From: an uncultured Bacteroidales bacterium
GTDB taxonomy: Bacteria; Bacteroidota; Bacteroidia; Bacteroidales; CAIXZF01
NCBI GenBank assembly: GCA_903923925.1
Contig: CAIXZF010000042.1
Span: 1 to 64,000, forward strand
Reading direction: 5' to 3'
DNA: 64,000 nucleotides
Part shown: positions 1 to 9,733 of the stretch, one piece after another
Numbering within the stretch: the first letter of the stretch is position 1
How the letters are laid out: every line of letters begins with the position of its first letter
The notes under the pieces: model-generated
The model's database searches: none
What the model saw: only the letters and a program-made list of their open reading frames with translations
Told to the model about the DNA's origin: nothing
Translations under genes and position numbers: made by a program

Positions 1-121
1 ACATGTCGTCTAAAGCTATTAACTTTACATAAACCGGTATCTCACCCTAAAAATTGATCAAGAGCTGACATTTTTTGTCATCTTCGTCTCACATGGTAAG
101 GTTTTTTATACGAATTTTGAG

Positions 122-330
122 TTTATGAATTATTCAGGTTAGATTGATCGTTTCCTAAAAAATAGTTGTAATATTCATAATATTTGCGCAAACCAGCGGT
201 GGGCAATTGAGAATTAGAACCATTAAAATGAATTTTAAATGCATGACAATTAATCAGCCAGATGGTAATCATCAAAATGAGGGCACAAAAACGACTGTTA
301 AAGTTGTTCCGGAATAAGCAAATTTGTTCA
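122..330 (-). pseudogene. Decayed N-terminal fragment of a DUF7948/SBBP-type surface protein
   Basis: No intact gene lies here. Read on the minus strand, 251 to 122 encodes NCHAFKIHFNGSN and then YYEYYNYFLGNDQS before a stop. This matches, in the same order and spacing, the CHAINMRFNGAN and EYYNYFIGNDQQ stretches near the N terminus of the intact gene at 347-3886. Upstream, a different frame (about 328 to 252) reads FAYSGTTLTVV and then CPHFDDYHLAD, resembling the neighbour's FTYLITDP and its following His-rich stretch. A frameshift, stops and the loss of the rest of the gene therefore separate the pieces. I infer a degenerate paralogue or a leftover of a tandem duplication. I could not follow homology below position 122 with confidence. 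Confidence 0.6.
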
Positions 331-346
331 AAGAAGTCAATTAGAA

Positions 347-3300
347 TTATCTAAAAACAGTAAGGGATCCTGATTTTTCGAACCAGCTGTTACCCGAGCA
401 AATGGTAGTGTATCTGACAAGGTAAAAATAAACTCCTTCTGGCACAAAGTTATCGTTGTACTTGCCATCCCAGCTGCCATTTATCTCATTTGTTTTAAAG
501 AGAAGTTTGCCCCAACGATTAAAAATACGCATTTCAAGTGATGTAATAGAAGCTCCGCTTCCAAGGAAATAGTCATTTTTACCATCATTATTAGGTGTGA
601 AAACATTCGGAAATTCTATAGTTGACAAGCCAGATTCACCAGTCACGACAGTTGTGTCTCTCTGTGTACATTGTCCTTGAATTACTTCAAGAATATATGT
701 GCCGGCTTTTGTTATTTCGATAGCTGCACTGCTTTCACCACTTGACCATTGGTAATTGTCTGCTTCAATATTCGAAGTAATGTTAACATTAGCTTTCCCG
801 CATAAATCGAGCATTTCAGGTAAATTCAGAAGTCCGGGTTGTTTCACAATAATTGTGTCAGCAATCTGGCAAAGAGTATCATGAATCTGAACCCAATAAT
901 TTCCAGGATAAATTATATTCAGAACCCGGGTAGTATCACCTGTGCTCCATAAATAGAGACAGCCATTCATACCTGGATCAAGAAAAATTGTATCATTCGG
1001 GCAAACTAAAGTATCTGGGGGAAGGTTAGAAATAAGGCTATGCATATGCACAAATATAGAATCAGAACCAATACATCCAAGCGAGTCAACGGAAACATAA
1101 TACAATCCACTGTCGTTAAGTTGAATTTCCGGGCTTGTTGCTCCTGTAGACCATAAATGAGAAAGCGAAGGGTGCCCGGAGCTAAGAGTTAAACTATCTC
1201 CTTTACACAGGAATTTATCCAAACCTAATTCAACAGCAGGAATTGGAATCAGAGTTAATTGAATTGTGTCAGCTGCAAAACAGTTGTCTTTTTCAATGTT
1301 AACCCAATAAATACCTGATGTTATTACATTGATATTCTGAGTTGTATCGCCAGTATTCCATATATAGGAGCCTCCCGAAACACCTGCATTTAATGTAATA
1401 CTATCGGAAATACATAATGTAGAGTCGTTACCCAAAAAGGTACTAAAGCCTCCATTTACTGTTAAAGTCAAAGTTGCAGAATCACTTATTAAACAGGCAC
1501 TTGAATCGATTGCAAAGCATTGAACCTGATAAATACCAGGTATAGAATACGTATGATTAGGAACAGTTAAATTTGAAGTAGGACTGCCATCGCCAAAATC
1601 CCAGATGTAGGAAACTGCATTTGCGGAGTTGTTTGTAAATGAAACCTGAAAAGGAGCACAGCCAGTTATTCCAGGATTGACACCAATAATTGCTTTTGGC
1701 CCGGTTAATTGAAAATCAATTTTAAACACTGCCAGATCCCAGGGAACATTTGATGTGGACATGTATGCACCGGGAGTAGTGGGGAAGTTTTGACTTCCTT
1801 CACAAACAGCCTCATATACAATGCCTTTCTTGTCAAATCTGCTGGTGCCGCCATCTACATGTTCCCATGCATTTGGTGAACCGTAGTAAGTAGCATACAA
1901 CAGGGAAATTGCATCTTTATTTAGCACTATGAGGTAAAAATCCGATCCATCTGTTGTTGACTGTACAGCATTCGGGCTTACAGGGAAATTATCTGTTGAT
2001 CCCCAGCCAGCTGCGTAAACATTCTCGCAAATATCCACCAGAAATGCAGTAGGTGAGATAGAATTTGTAATACCGATATTGCCGAATACAGTCTGGTAAA
2101 TAATTGAATCAAGTTTTGTTGGTAGTTTGGTTATAAATTGAGTACACGCAATATTCCCGTAACACCCCGGAGTTATAGGTAAGTAACCTTCCGTTTGCCC
2201 ATAAACATAGATATTGTCTTCCGAATCGAGTTCAACAAAGAAAACTTCATCAAACGAAGTAGTGCCGTAATATGTGCTTGCCAATATAGCGGACAAGTCC
2301 GGCGAAAATCTGGTGATAAAACCGTCGTAAAACGGTCCCATGAAGTTTGCATTCAAGCAAGCAGGTGTTACGGGGAAATCGATACTCCCGGTTCCACCTC
2401 CGACAATGACTTCATTTAAACTATTAATTTTTATTCCATACGCGGCATCCAGGCTATTTCCTCCAAGAAAGGTAGAATTCACCATAGTTGTGAGATTGCT
2501 GTCTAACTTGAAAACAACTGCATCCTGCATTCCATTCATTGTTTGCCCAAATGTGCCAGCTGTGACAGGAAAATCTGCCGAATAAGTAAAAGAGGCAACC
2601 ATTGGGTTCTCTGCCGAATCAAGAATAATTTCACCCCTGTAAAGATCCCCGTAATTATGGGCAATCTGGTTTTGTCCGTCGACTTGAGTTCCTCCAACAT
2701 AGGTTGAACCGATTAAAGCAGAACCTGCTGCATTAAAGTGAGAAATAAAAATGTCGAAATCGCCCTTATTTTGAATTTGAAACGAATTGGATTTAACAGG
2801 AAAATTTAGCGAATTTGTTGAACCATAGACATATAGTTCATTTTTTGAATTTACAATTAAACTATGGGCAAAGTCGTTTAAGGAACCTCCAAGATAGGAT
2901 GCCCAGATTAATGCGCTGCCGGTTGGATTGAATTTACTTATAACTACATCATTCGTGCCTCCGCCAAACATAGTCATGAATGAGCCGATCGTTGTAGGAT
3001 AACCCTGTCCGAAACTCCTTCCACCTGTATAGATATTTCCATCCTGATCATAAGTGGCAGTATGCCCATACGTTACGGCGGCCAAAGTACCTGCATATGT
3101 AGAAGCCATAACAACAGGATCGATCACAAGTGGAAGGTCTTTCTTATAGCCCTGAGGAAAGTGAAAAGTAACATGTCCGTTCTGCAGCTGGTATTTACAG
3201 GCAACTGTTATTGTATCACCATTAATGATTTGATAAGCATAAGGTTTTTGTTCAATAATGTCGTTTACAGAATTAGAGATGATTAATTTTCCATTGTAAA

Positions 3301-3886
3301 GATTTAGGCTGGAGGCTCCCTCATAAGAAATATTTATAAGATCAGGGTCAGTATCAGGGCTTAAACAGTATTCGTATTTTAAATTCTGACTTTTGCTTCC
3401 GACGTTTAAATTAATACCAGGGTATAGATTACAATAAATGATCTCGTCAAAAAGAGGTACTTCTGATGCCCATTTTTGCTGATCATTGCCAATGAAATAA
3501 TTATAGTATTCCGGAAATTTATTTTTACCAACCACTTCCGCATTCTCATTTGCACCGTTGAAACGCATGTTTATGGCATGACATTTAATTAAATGATTTT
3601 CTGTATCAGTAATTTTTTGATGGTTTCCACAACTGTCGGGATGATGACATTTGCCAATCTCTAAGGGATCTGTGATTAAATATGTAAATGATGCTTTCTC
3701 AAGGAAAACAGCACCAAATGGCAATTCTGCCTTAAAAAGAACAGGTTTTTCCCATTGATTGCGATTAGCAATAAATTTTATTTTAGAATGTGAATCAGGT
3801 GGTTTTCTTAATGAATTACAATAAGTCTCTGAGAAACTCATCAAAGTACAGAAAAACAAATAAATAAGTATAATTCTGACTTTCAT
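347..3886 (-). CDS. Large secreted SBBP/PKD surface protein with type B T9SS sorting domain
   Basis: A 1179-residue exported protein. Residues 1 to about 23 form a signal peptide (MKVRIILIYLFFCTLMSFS). An N-terminal DUF7948-like domain follows (FIANRNQWEKPVLFKAELP), then a long region of SBBP-type beta-propeller repeats (recurrent pattern of STYLGG or ASYLGG, a D/N-rich turn, and NFPVTPG-like strands) to about residue 725. A PKD domain comes next (WDFGDGSPTS), then four Ig-like units with the signature LCxGDSLTL ... W.TG.T...I.....G.YWV. The last about 85 residues (FPNVFTPNNDGKND ... RWGKLLF ... GVYFYLVRY) are the gliding-motility/CHU_C type B sorting domain read by the type IX secretion system. 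The protein is probably displayed at the cell surface or released. The specific ligand is unknown. A decayed copy of its N terminus lies just downstream. Confidence 0.85.
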   Translation of the reverse strand: MKVRIILIYLFFCTLMSFSETYCNSLRKPPDSHSKIKFIANRNQWEKPVLFKAELPFGAVFLEKASFTYLITDPLEIGKCHHPDSCGNHQKITDTENHLIKCHAINMRFNGANENAEVVGKNKFPEYYNYFIGNDQQKWASEVPLFDEIIYCNLYPGINLNVGSKSQNLKYEYCLSPDTDPDLINISYEGASSLNLYNGKLIISNSVNDIIEQKPYAYQIINGDTITVACKYQLQNGHVTFHFPQGYKKDLPLVIDPVVMASTYAGTLAAVTYGHTATYDQDGNIYTGGRSFGQGYPTTIGSFMTMFGGGTNDVVISKFNPTGSALIWASYLGGSLNDFAHSLIVNSKNELYVYGSTNSLNFPVKSNSFQIQNKGDFDIFISHFNAAGSALIGSTYVGGTQVDGQNQIAHNYGDLYRGEIILDSAENPMVASFTYSADFPVTAGTFGQTMNGMQDAVVFKLDSNLTTMVNSTFLGGNSLDAAYGIKINSLNEVIVGGGTGSIDFPVTPACLNANFMGPFYDGFITRFSPDLSAILASTYYGTTSFDEVFFVELDSEDNIYVYGQTEGYLPITPGCYGNIACTQFITKLPTKLDSIIYQTVFGNIGITNSISPTAFLVDICENVYAAGWGSTDNFPVSPNAVQSTTDGSDFYLIVLNKDAISLLYATYYGSPNAWEHVDGGTSRFDKKGIVYEAVCEGSQNFPTTPGAYMSTSNVPWDLAVFKIDFQLTGPKAIIGVNPGITGCAPFQVSFTNNSANAVSYIWDFGDGSPTSNLTVPNHTYSIPGIYQVQCFAIDSSACLISDSATLTLTVNGGFSTFLGNDSTLCISDSITLNAGVSGGSYIWNTGDTTQNINVITSGIYWVNIEKDNCFAADTIQLTLIPIPAVELGLDKFLCKGDSLTLSSGHPSLSHLWSTGATSPEIQLNDSGLYYVSVDSLGCIGSDSIFVHMHSLISNLPPDTLVCPNDTIFLDPGMNGCLYLWSTGDTTRVLNIIYPGNYWVQIHDTLCQIADTIIVKQPGLLNLPEMLDLCGKANVNITSNIEADNYQWSSGESSAAIEITKAGTYILEVIQGQCTQRDTTVVTGESGLSTIEFPNVFTPNNDGKNDYFLGSGASITSLEMRIFNRWGKLLFKTNEINGSWDGKYNDNFVPEGVYFYLVRYTTICSGNSWFEKSGSLTVFR

Positions 3887-3955
3887 TTGGGCTATAATAC
3901 ACGGTAATCAAAGGTCGGAATTATTCGCCGGTATAACAAACCTGTAAGTAATATG

Positions 3956-3985
3956 TTGCTTTTCGTAAAAAGTGCATTATATTTA
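3956..3985 (+). promoter_or_regulatory. Candidate Bacteroidota promoter for the alpha-2-macroglobulin operon
   Basis: TTG at 3956-3958 is followed after 19 bases by TATATTTA at 3978-3985, one base off the Bacteroidota -7 consensus TAnnTTTG. Transcription would start near 3992. That is downstream of the ATG at 3985 and supports ATG 4048 as the true start. Confidence 0.4.
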
Positions 3986-4047
3986 TGGTGGTGTTACGAG
4001 CCAAAATACTACGTTATTGGGTATGGGTAACTTTTAATTCACTTATT

Positions 4048-7000
4048 ATGAGAAAAGTAATCCTCATCCTCTTGGTATGCTGTAGCACCATTTGGACAAT
4101 TCATGCCCAGACGCTTTCCAATTCTCAACGGAACAGCTATTTTACGTATGTATACCGTTTAAGTGCCAAAGAAGTCAAAGGCCTTATTTCGTATAATTTT
4201 GATGAAAACCTTCTTTTAAACCGGCAGGCAATCGACTCTTTTAAAACAAATTCCAGTTACTGCAGAGATCTTCCGATTGGAAACTACCTATTTCTTAAGG
4301 CAGAAGGTGATAATCTTGAATACCAGCTTATTAATAAAAGTAATCTCAGAGCAGAGGCAACAGACAATGGCAGGGATCTGTTGATTTATGTAATAGAAAA
4401 TGAGAATGGTAAAGGAGTTCAGGATGCCGAAGTCTTTGTAAACAAAAAGGTGATTTGCTACGACAAAACACAGGGTGTATATCTTCTGACGAATTCAAAC
4501 AGGCAAGGAACTCTTACAATTATCAAGAATAGTGATACTGCATTTTATGAATTGCACAGGGAGATCTATAATTCAGGATTTCAAAGGGTTTTAAGGAAAA
4601 TCTCATATACTAAGCCAATCTATTATTTAGTTTACCCTTTCCGGACTCTTTATTGGGGAATCCGGCAATATGGATTAGGTTTTGGTATAACTCATCTTTT
4701 TAATAGTCATAGATATTCTGATGGGAATGAGGGATTTATTACTTTTAATAAACCAAAATATCTTCCTGGTGATACAGTAAAGTGGAAAGCCTTCATCCTT
4801 AATAAAAACCACAGGCCATCGAAAAATGAAATTATCGCAACAATTTGTGCCCGGTATTCGGGAAAGGAAAAAGAAATTGCCCGTTTATGGCCGCAAACTA
4901 AGGGTGCTTATGTGCATGAATTCGTTCTGAAGGATTCATTGAAAATTAACTCCTGGTATAATCTGCAGCTAAAAAAGAAGGCCGGTAAGAAAACATTGTT
5001 GCAAGGCGCTTTCTATCTTGAAGATTATCAGCTGGATGAGACTACTTATACATTGAATTCAACTGAAAACAAATACTATTTTGGTGATTCCCTGATATTT
5101 ATTGTAACCGGAAAAGACGCAAATGGCATGAATCTTCTCGATAGTGAGGTTGAAATGAAGGTAAATCCTGAAGAAGTTCATCAATATCTCGATACTAAAG
5201 TTTTTATCCCGGATAAAATCTGGTCTTCATCGAAAGTATTGGAGCCTTCTGGTGAGACCAGGTTTAGCATGCCTTCAAATAACCTTCCTTGTGCAAACTT
5301 AGATCTAACTGTGGTTGCTACTTTCCGTAACAGCAATAATGAGGTACATAAAGAAAGTAAGATCGTTAGTTTTATGGGTAGTAAACAAAGTATTAAAGCC
5401 AGGTTGGATTCAAATATGCTTGTTGCTGAATATCTGGAAAATGGAATTCCAGTTTCAGCAAGTGGGTGGTTGACTGCTTTTTATAAATCTGATACTCTGT
5501 TTAAAAGGGCAGTTAATTTTCCTTTAAGTGAACCTTTCATTGAATCAGTCACAAGATATTGTTTTACTGCTAAAACTGCTAAAACTGAATTGGAACTAGT
5601 TGAAAATAAATCACTTGTTGATATTAATTATTTTAGAACTAAGGATTCTCTGCATATTGAAGTATTAAATCCGAGGAAATTGGAATTCAGATATTGCATC
5701 TACAGGGGAAAAGCCGAAAAATATTTAGAAGGCATTGCCCGCGAATTGAAATGGACAAATCAGGATCCGGGCAAGGATTCATATTTTATTGAATTGAATT
5801 ATTTATGGAATGGAGAGGCTGAAAAAGAATCACGATCTATTCACTTTTATGAGAATAATCTGAATGTGGCTATTGATCAACCTGTAAATGTTTATCCTGG
5901 CGAAAAGGTGAAAGTTAAGGTTAAGGTAACTGATTTTCAATCAAATCCAGTTCAGAATGTTAACCTTACCGCCAACGCAGTAAATGCACAATTCAAAAAT
6001 ATTGAACCTCCTGATGTCCCTTATTTGGGTAAAGGACACAGAGAGCTTCCGGTTTTTAACCATTTTTTTATAGAAAGGCCAGAAGTTAAGCGTAGCTACC
6101 CTTTACGGAAGTCATGGGCTGAAAAGATGCATCTTTCCACAAATCCATATTACCGAATCCATTTTCCGGATAGCTTTATGAGTGTTTTGTATGATTCTCT
6201 AAAATCGACTTCTGCTCAGTTCGCACCTTATGTCTTTAATAATGGAAGAAGGCAAACAGTTTATCTTGTGGTTCTTGACAAGGAACCTCTGTATTATTAC
6301 GATTTATCTCCAACTGGCCCGTATTCCTTTAAAGGTGAAGCTGGATTTCATACAATCAGACTTCGTTTGTGGGATAGGGAAATAAGAATCGACAGTGTTT
6401 TGTTAAAAGTTGGGCAAAAACTTGAACTTTCTCTTGAATTATCAAAAATCCCTGCTTCAATGGTGATCATGAAAGTAAGATGGCAGTTGGATCAGACGGA
6501 TGTTGACAAGTTAAACCGTAAAGTGATGTTTTTGAATGATAATTTCAGGAATCATTTTGCTTACCTATGGCAGAAAGACAATGTTGTTTACTTAAGCGGA
6601 CATACAAGCTGGAATTACCTTGCTGGATTCTTTGATTATGACAGCATTCATTTTGCACTTAAAGACGGATTTCAGACCGATTTTTTCTTTGAACCAGGTT
6701 ACGAGTATACCATTGATAATAAACTGATTAAGATGCGTTCTAAAGACCATAACCTGATTTCAGGCAGATTGTCCTATATATCATTGTTTCCGCCATTTGG
6801 AGAAAAAGCATTAGAAATCTCTGATATTCAGTTTAAATCAAAACCCCAGAAACAAAATTATCTGTATGAGATAAATCCAAAATCAACTACCAGGGGGAAT
6901 GGTACCTTTTTACTTGATTATTCGGGTGATAGTCTGGTTACAAGAGTGGTAATATATTCTTCAAAAGGTGATTTTAATCCGAGGTTTTACAAAGGCAGGC

Positions 7001-9723
7001 CATCGAAGTATTATGACCTGCCTCCCGGATATTACAATTTCCTTTTTCAAACTGAAAGTCTTAACTATCTTCAACTGGATTCTGTTTGTATTATCGCAAA
7101 TGGATTGCTTTTCCAAAGGCTAAGTGATTTGAAAAGCAATACTTTACAAAAATCCACCAGAGATTCCCTTTTGAAATATGAATCCAATTGGACGAAAGAA
7201 ATTCCAATTAAGCAAGTCGGTGTTGAAAAAACATATAGTTCAAACTATACAGGTGGAGGTAAGGGTGCATTAAAAGGAAAAGTGCTGGATAAAGTAACCA
7301 AGGAGCCTATCCCTTTTGCAAATATTATACTTGAAAGTGGAGAAGATATAATGGGCGGAACCACTTCCGATTTTGATGGGAATTTTACTATTAAGCCAAT
7401 TACGCCGGGAAAATATGACCTGAAGGTTACTTTTCTTGGGTATAATACTGTTATAGTAACTGGTATTGTTGTTAATCTTGACAAAATTACTTTTTTTGAT
7501 GTTGAAATGGAATCGACCACAGCAAGTCTCGACGCTGTTTATTGCATAGCTTATAAAGTTCCATTGATTTCGCGTGATAGAACCAGTACAAGTGGATTTG
7601 TGAGTATCTCTGAAATTGCAAAAATGCCGAATCGTTCGGCTGATGCTATAGCTACAACAGTTGGAGGTGTATTTTCTGCAGATGGGGAAAGAGGGTCGGT
7701 GAGAGGGCAGCGATCGGAAGGTACTGTGATGTATATTGATGGAATCAGAGTGCGCGGATCATACAGTTTGCCAGATGAAAATTCTTGGTCTGCAGAAACT
7801 CCCGAGATACCGTTTAGTTCAATTCGTTCGAATTTTAATGATTGTGGGTATTGGGTGCCAAATCTGATCACTGATAAAAACGGCGAGGCCACTTTCGATG
7901 TAAAGTTTCCTGATAATATCACCACATGGAAATCGTGGACATTGGCGATCAATGATAAAAAACAATCAGGTTATGGATATACTGAGACTAAGTCCAGGAA
8001 AAGCCTTGTGGCCAATCTTGCATTGCCCCGCTTCCTGATACAAGGCGACAACTGCAATATCGTCGGGAAATCTTTAAATTATACTCTTAAACCACAGCAA
8101 ATTAAAACAGAATTCAGACTTAATAAACAGCTGCTGAAAACAAGAGAACTGTCACTGGATAAAGTGTATATCGATACTTTAATGATCAGCCCTGGCAATC
8201 AGGATTCTGTGTCGTTACAGTATTCATTGTCCAGACCTGACGGATATTACGACGGAGAAGAGCGGAAAATTTCTGTATTTAAAGTTGGAGTGGAGGAGGC
8301 AAAGGGTGAGTTTCATGTATTAAATAATGATACAACTATCACAATTGACTTAGCTGATGATGCCAAAGAGATTTCGGTTTATGCCCAGGATAACATTTTG
8401 GAAACCATGCTGAAAGAATTGGATTATTTGAAAGACTATCCGTATTGGTGCATGGAGCAGACAGCGTCAAAGTTAAAGGCTTACTTGCTGGAACGAAAAA
8501 TTGCCTCCCGGCTCGGCCAGAAATTCAAACATGAAGGTGAAATCCGTAAACTTGTAACAAAACTCGAAAGAGGCCAAAATGATAATGGATCCTGGGGCTG
8601 GTGGGATCATTCTAATCCCAATATTTGGATGTCAGCTTACGTAATGGAAGTATTGTCAGCGGCGAATGCAATGGGAATCAGGATTTCTTTCCTTGAAAAA
8701 GGAGCTGAGTTTTTGCTCAACCACCGGAATCAGGCTTCAAAGGATGAATTGTTGAAAGTCCTAAATACGCTTATGTTGATAAAGGCTGAATTCCCAGTTG
8801 CCAACGACATTATAAAACTTCAGAGAGACAGCTTGAATATATTTCAGAAACTTCAGGTTCTCAGGCTTAAGCAAATGACAGGTTTACAGGTAGATATCAA
8901 GGAAGTGCTCAGCATGAAAAAGCAGTCTGTTTTTGGCAGTTATTACTGGGGAGAAGAATCCGACCCCTGGTTTAATAACATTACTAATAGCACCCTGATG
9001 GCTTACCATATCATTGAAGCCTCAGACAGCCTCCATCCCGCACTGCAAGCCATTGGAAATTATTTCCTGGAATTGAAATCTGCTAAAAAGTGGCATAATA
9101 CTATCATTACAGCTGAAATACTTTCAACAATATTACCGCTCCAACTAAAGAATACAACTAAGATAAAATCAACGATCTCCGTCGAGTTATCTGGTGCTGT
9201 AAATCAATCGTTTACAAAATTCCCCATGTCTTTTTCATTCGAAACACAAAGTTCAAAGTTGATTGTTCATAAATCAGGAAATGGTCCTTTGTTTATTACA
9301 GCATTTTCGAAAAGCTGGAACTCCCATCCTGAAAAGGTTGATAGCATTTTTGATGTCAAATCCTGGTTTGAAGTTAACCATGTTCGTATCGATTCACTAA
9401 AGGCTGGAGAAGAATCAGAACTTGTTGTGGAGGTAAACATCATGAAAGCAGCAGATTACTGTATGCTTGAGGTGCCGATTCCAGCTGGTTGTTCATATGG
9501 GGATAATGCAAACTCAGGGAATTATGAAGAAGTTCACAGGGAATATTTCAAACATAAAACTTCCATTTTTTGCGAACATGTAAGAATGGGAAAGCATATA
9601 TACAGAATAAAACTGCAGCCAAGGTTCTCAGGAATTTACACTTTAAATCCGGTAAAATTTGAACAAATGTATTTCCCTATTATCTTTGGGCGTGATGAAA
9701 TAAAGAAATCGAGAATTTATTGA
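4048..9723 (+). CDS. Alpha-2-macroglobulin family protein with inserted CarboxypepD_reg and TonB-plug-like segment
   Basis: A 1891-residue envelope protein. An upstream ATG at 3985 is open, but ATG 4048 begins a clean signal peptide (MRKVILILLVCCSTIWTIHA). An MG2-like strand appears near residues 225-250 (KPKYLPGDTVKWKAF). Residues about 1069-1154 are a CarboxypepD_reg-like domain (GKVLDKVTKEPIPFANI). Residues about 1170-1245 resemble a TonB-receptor plug (VSISEIAKMPNRSADAI, then RGQRSEGTVMYIDGIRVRG). The A2M domain follows (GYWVPNLITDKNGEATF, FPDNITTWKSW). The thioester motif C-M-E-Q is intact at residues 1468-1471 (nt 8449-8460) in the context YPYWCMEQTASKL, followed by an alpha/alpha-toroid. 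Bacterial A2M proteins are thought to trap proteases. Here the plug-like insert sits where a bait region would be expected. It is probably co-transcribed with the DUF5686 gene 10 bases downstream. Confidence 0.85.
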   Translation: MRKVILILLVCCSTIWTIHAQTLSNSQRNSYFTYVYRLSAKEVKGLISYNFDENLLLNRQAIDSFKTNSSYCRDLPIGNYLFLKAEGDNLEYQLINKSNLRAEATDNGRDLLIYVIENENGKGVQDAEVFVNKKVICYDKTQGVYLLTNSNRQGTLTIIKNSDTAFYELHREIYNSGFQRVLRKISYTKPIYYLVYPFRTLYWGIRQYGLGFGITHLFNSHRYSDGNEGFITFNKPKYLPGDTVKWKAFILNKNHRPSKNEIIATICARYSGKEKEIARLWPQTKGAYVHEFVLKDSLKINSWYNLQLKKKAGKKTLLQGAFYLEDYQLDETTYTLNSTENKYYFGDSLIFIVTGKDANGMNLLDSEVEMKVNPEEVHQYLDTKVFIPDKIWSSSKVLEPSGETRFSMPSNNLPCANLDLTVVATFRNSNNEVHKESKIVSFMGSKQSIKARLDSNMLVAEYLENGIPVSASGWLTAFYKSDTLFKRAVNFPLSEPFIESVTRYCFTAKTAKTELELVENKSLVDINYFRTKDSLHIEVLNPRKLEFRYCIYRGKAEKYLEGIARELKWTNQDPGKDSYFIELNYLWNGEAEKESRSIHFYENNLNVAIDQPVNVYPGEKVKVKVKVTDFQSNPVQNVNLTANAVNAQFKNIEPPDVPYLGKGHRELPVFNHFFIERPEVKRSYPLRKSWAEKMHLSTNPYYRIHFPDSFMSVLYDSLKSTSAQFAPYVFNNGRRQTVYLVVLDKEPLYYYDLSPTGPYSFKGEAGFHTIRLRLWDREIRIDSVLLKVGQKLELSLELSKIPASMVIMKVRWQLDQTDVDKLNRKVMFLNDNFRNHFAYLWQKDNVVYLSGHTSWNYLAGFFDYDSIHFALKDGFQTDFFFEPGYEYTIDNKLIKMRSKDHNLISGRLSYISLFPPFGEKALEISDIQFKSKPQKQNYLYEINPKSTTRGNGTFLLDYSGDSLVTRVVIYSSKGDFNPRFYKGRPSKYYDLPPGYYNFLFQTESLNYLQLDSVCIIANGLLFQRLSDLKSNTLQKSTRDSLLKYESNWTKEIPIKQVGVEKTYSSNYTGGGKGALKGKVLDKVTKEPIPFANIILESGEDIMGGTTSDFDGNFTIKPITPGKYDLKVTFLGYNTVIVTGIVVNLDKITFFDVEMESTTASLDAVYCIAYKVPLISRDRTSTSGFVSISEIAKMPNRSADAIATTVGGVFSADGERGSVRGQRSEGTVMYIDGIRVRGSYSLPDENSWSAETPEIPFSSIRSNFNDCGYWVPNLITDKNGEATFDVKFPDNITTWKSWTLAINDKKQSGYGYTETKSRKSLVANLALPRFLIQGDNCNIVGKSLNYTLKPQQIKTEFRLNKQLLKTRELSLDKVYIDTLMISPGNQDSVSLQYSLSRPDGYYDGEERKISVFKVGVEEAKGEFHVLNNDTTITIDLADDAKEISVYAQDNILETMLKELDYLKDYPYWCMEQTASKLKAYLLERKIASRLGQKFKHEGEIRKLVTKLERGQNDNGSWGWWDHSNPNIWMSAYVMEVLSAANAMGIRISFLEKGAEFLLNHRNQASKDELLKVLNTLMLIKAEFPVANDIIKLQRDSLNIFQKLQVLRLKQMTGLQVDIKEVLSMKKQSVFGSYYWGEESDPWFNNITNSTLMAYHIIEASDSLHPALQAIGNYFLELKSAKKWHNTIITAEILSTILPLQLKNTTKIKSTISVELSGAVNQSFTKFPMSFSFETQSSKLIVHKSGNGPLFITAFSKSWNSHPEKVDSIFDVKSWFEVNHVRIDSLKAGEESELVVEVNIMKAADYCMLEVPIPAGCSYGDNANSGNYEEVHREYFKHKTSIFCEHVRMGKHIYRIKLQPRFSGIYTLNPVKFEQMYFPIIFGRDEIKKSRIY

Positions 9724-9733
9724 ATGCTACCCA

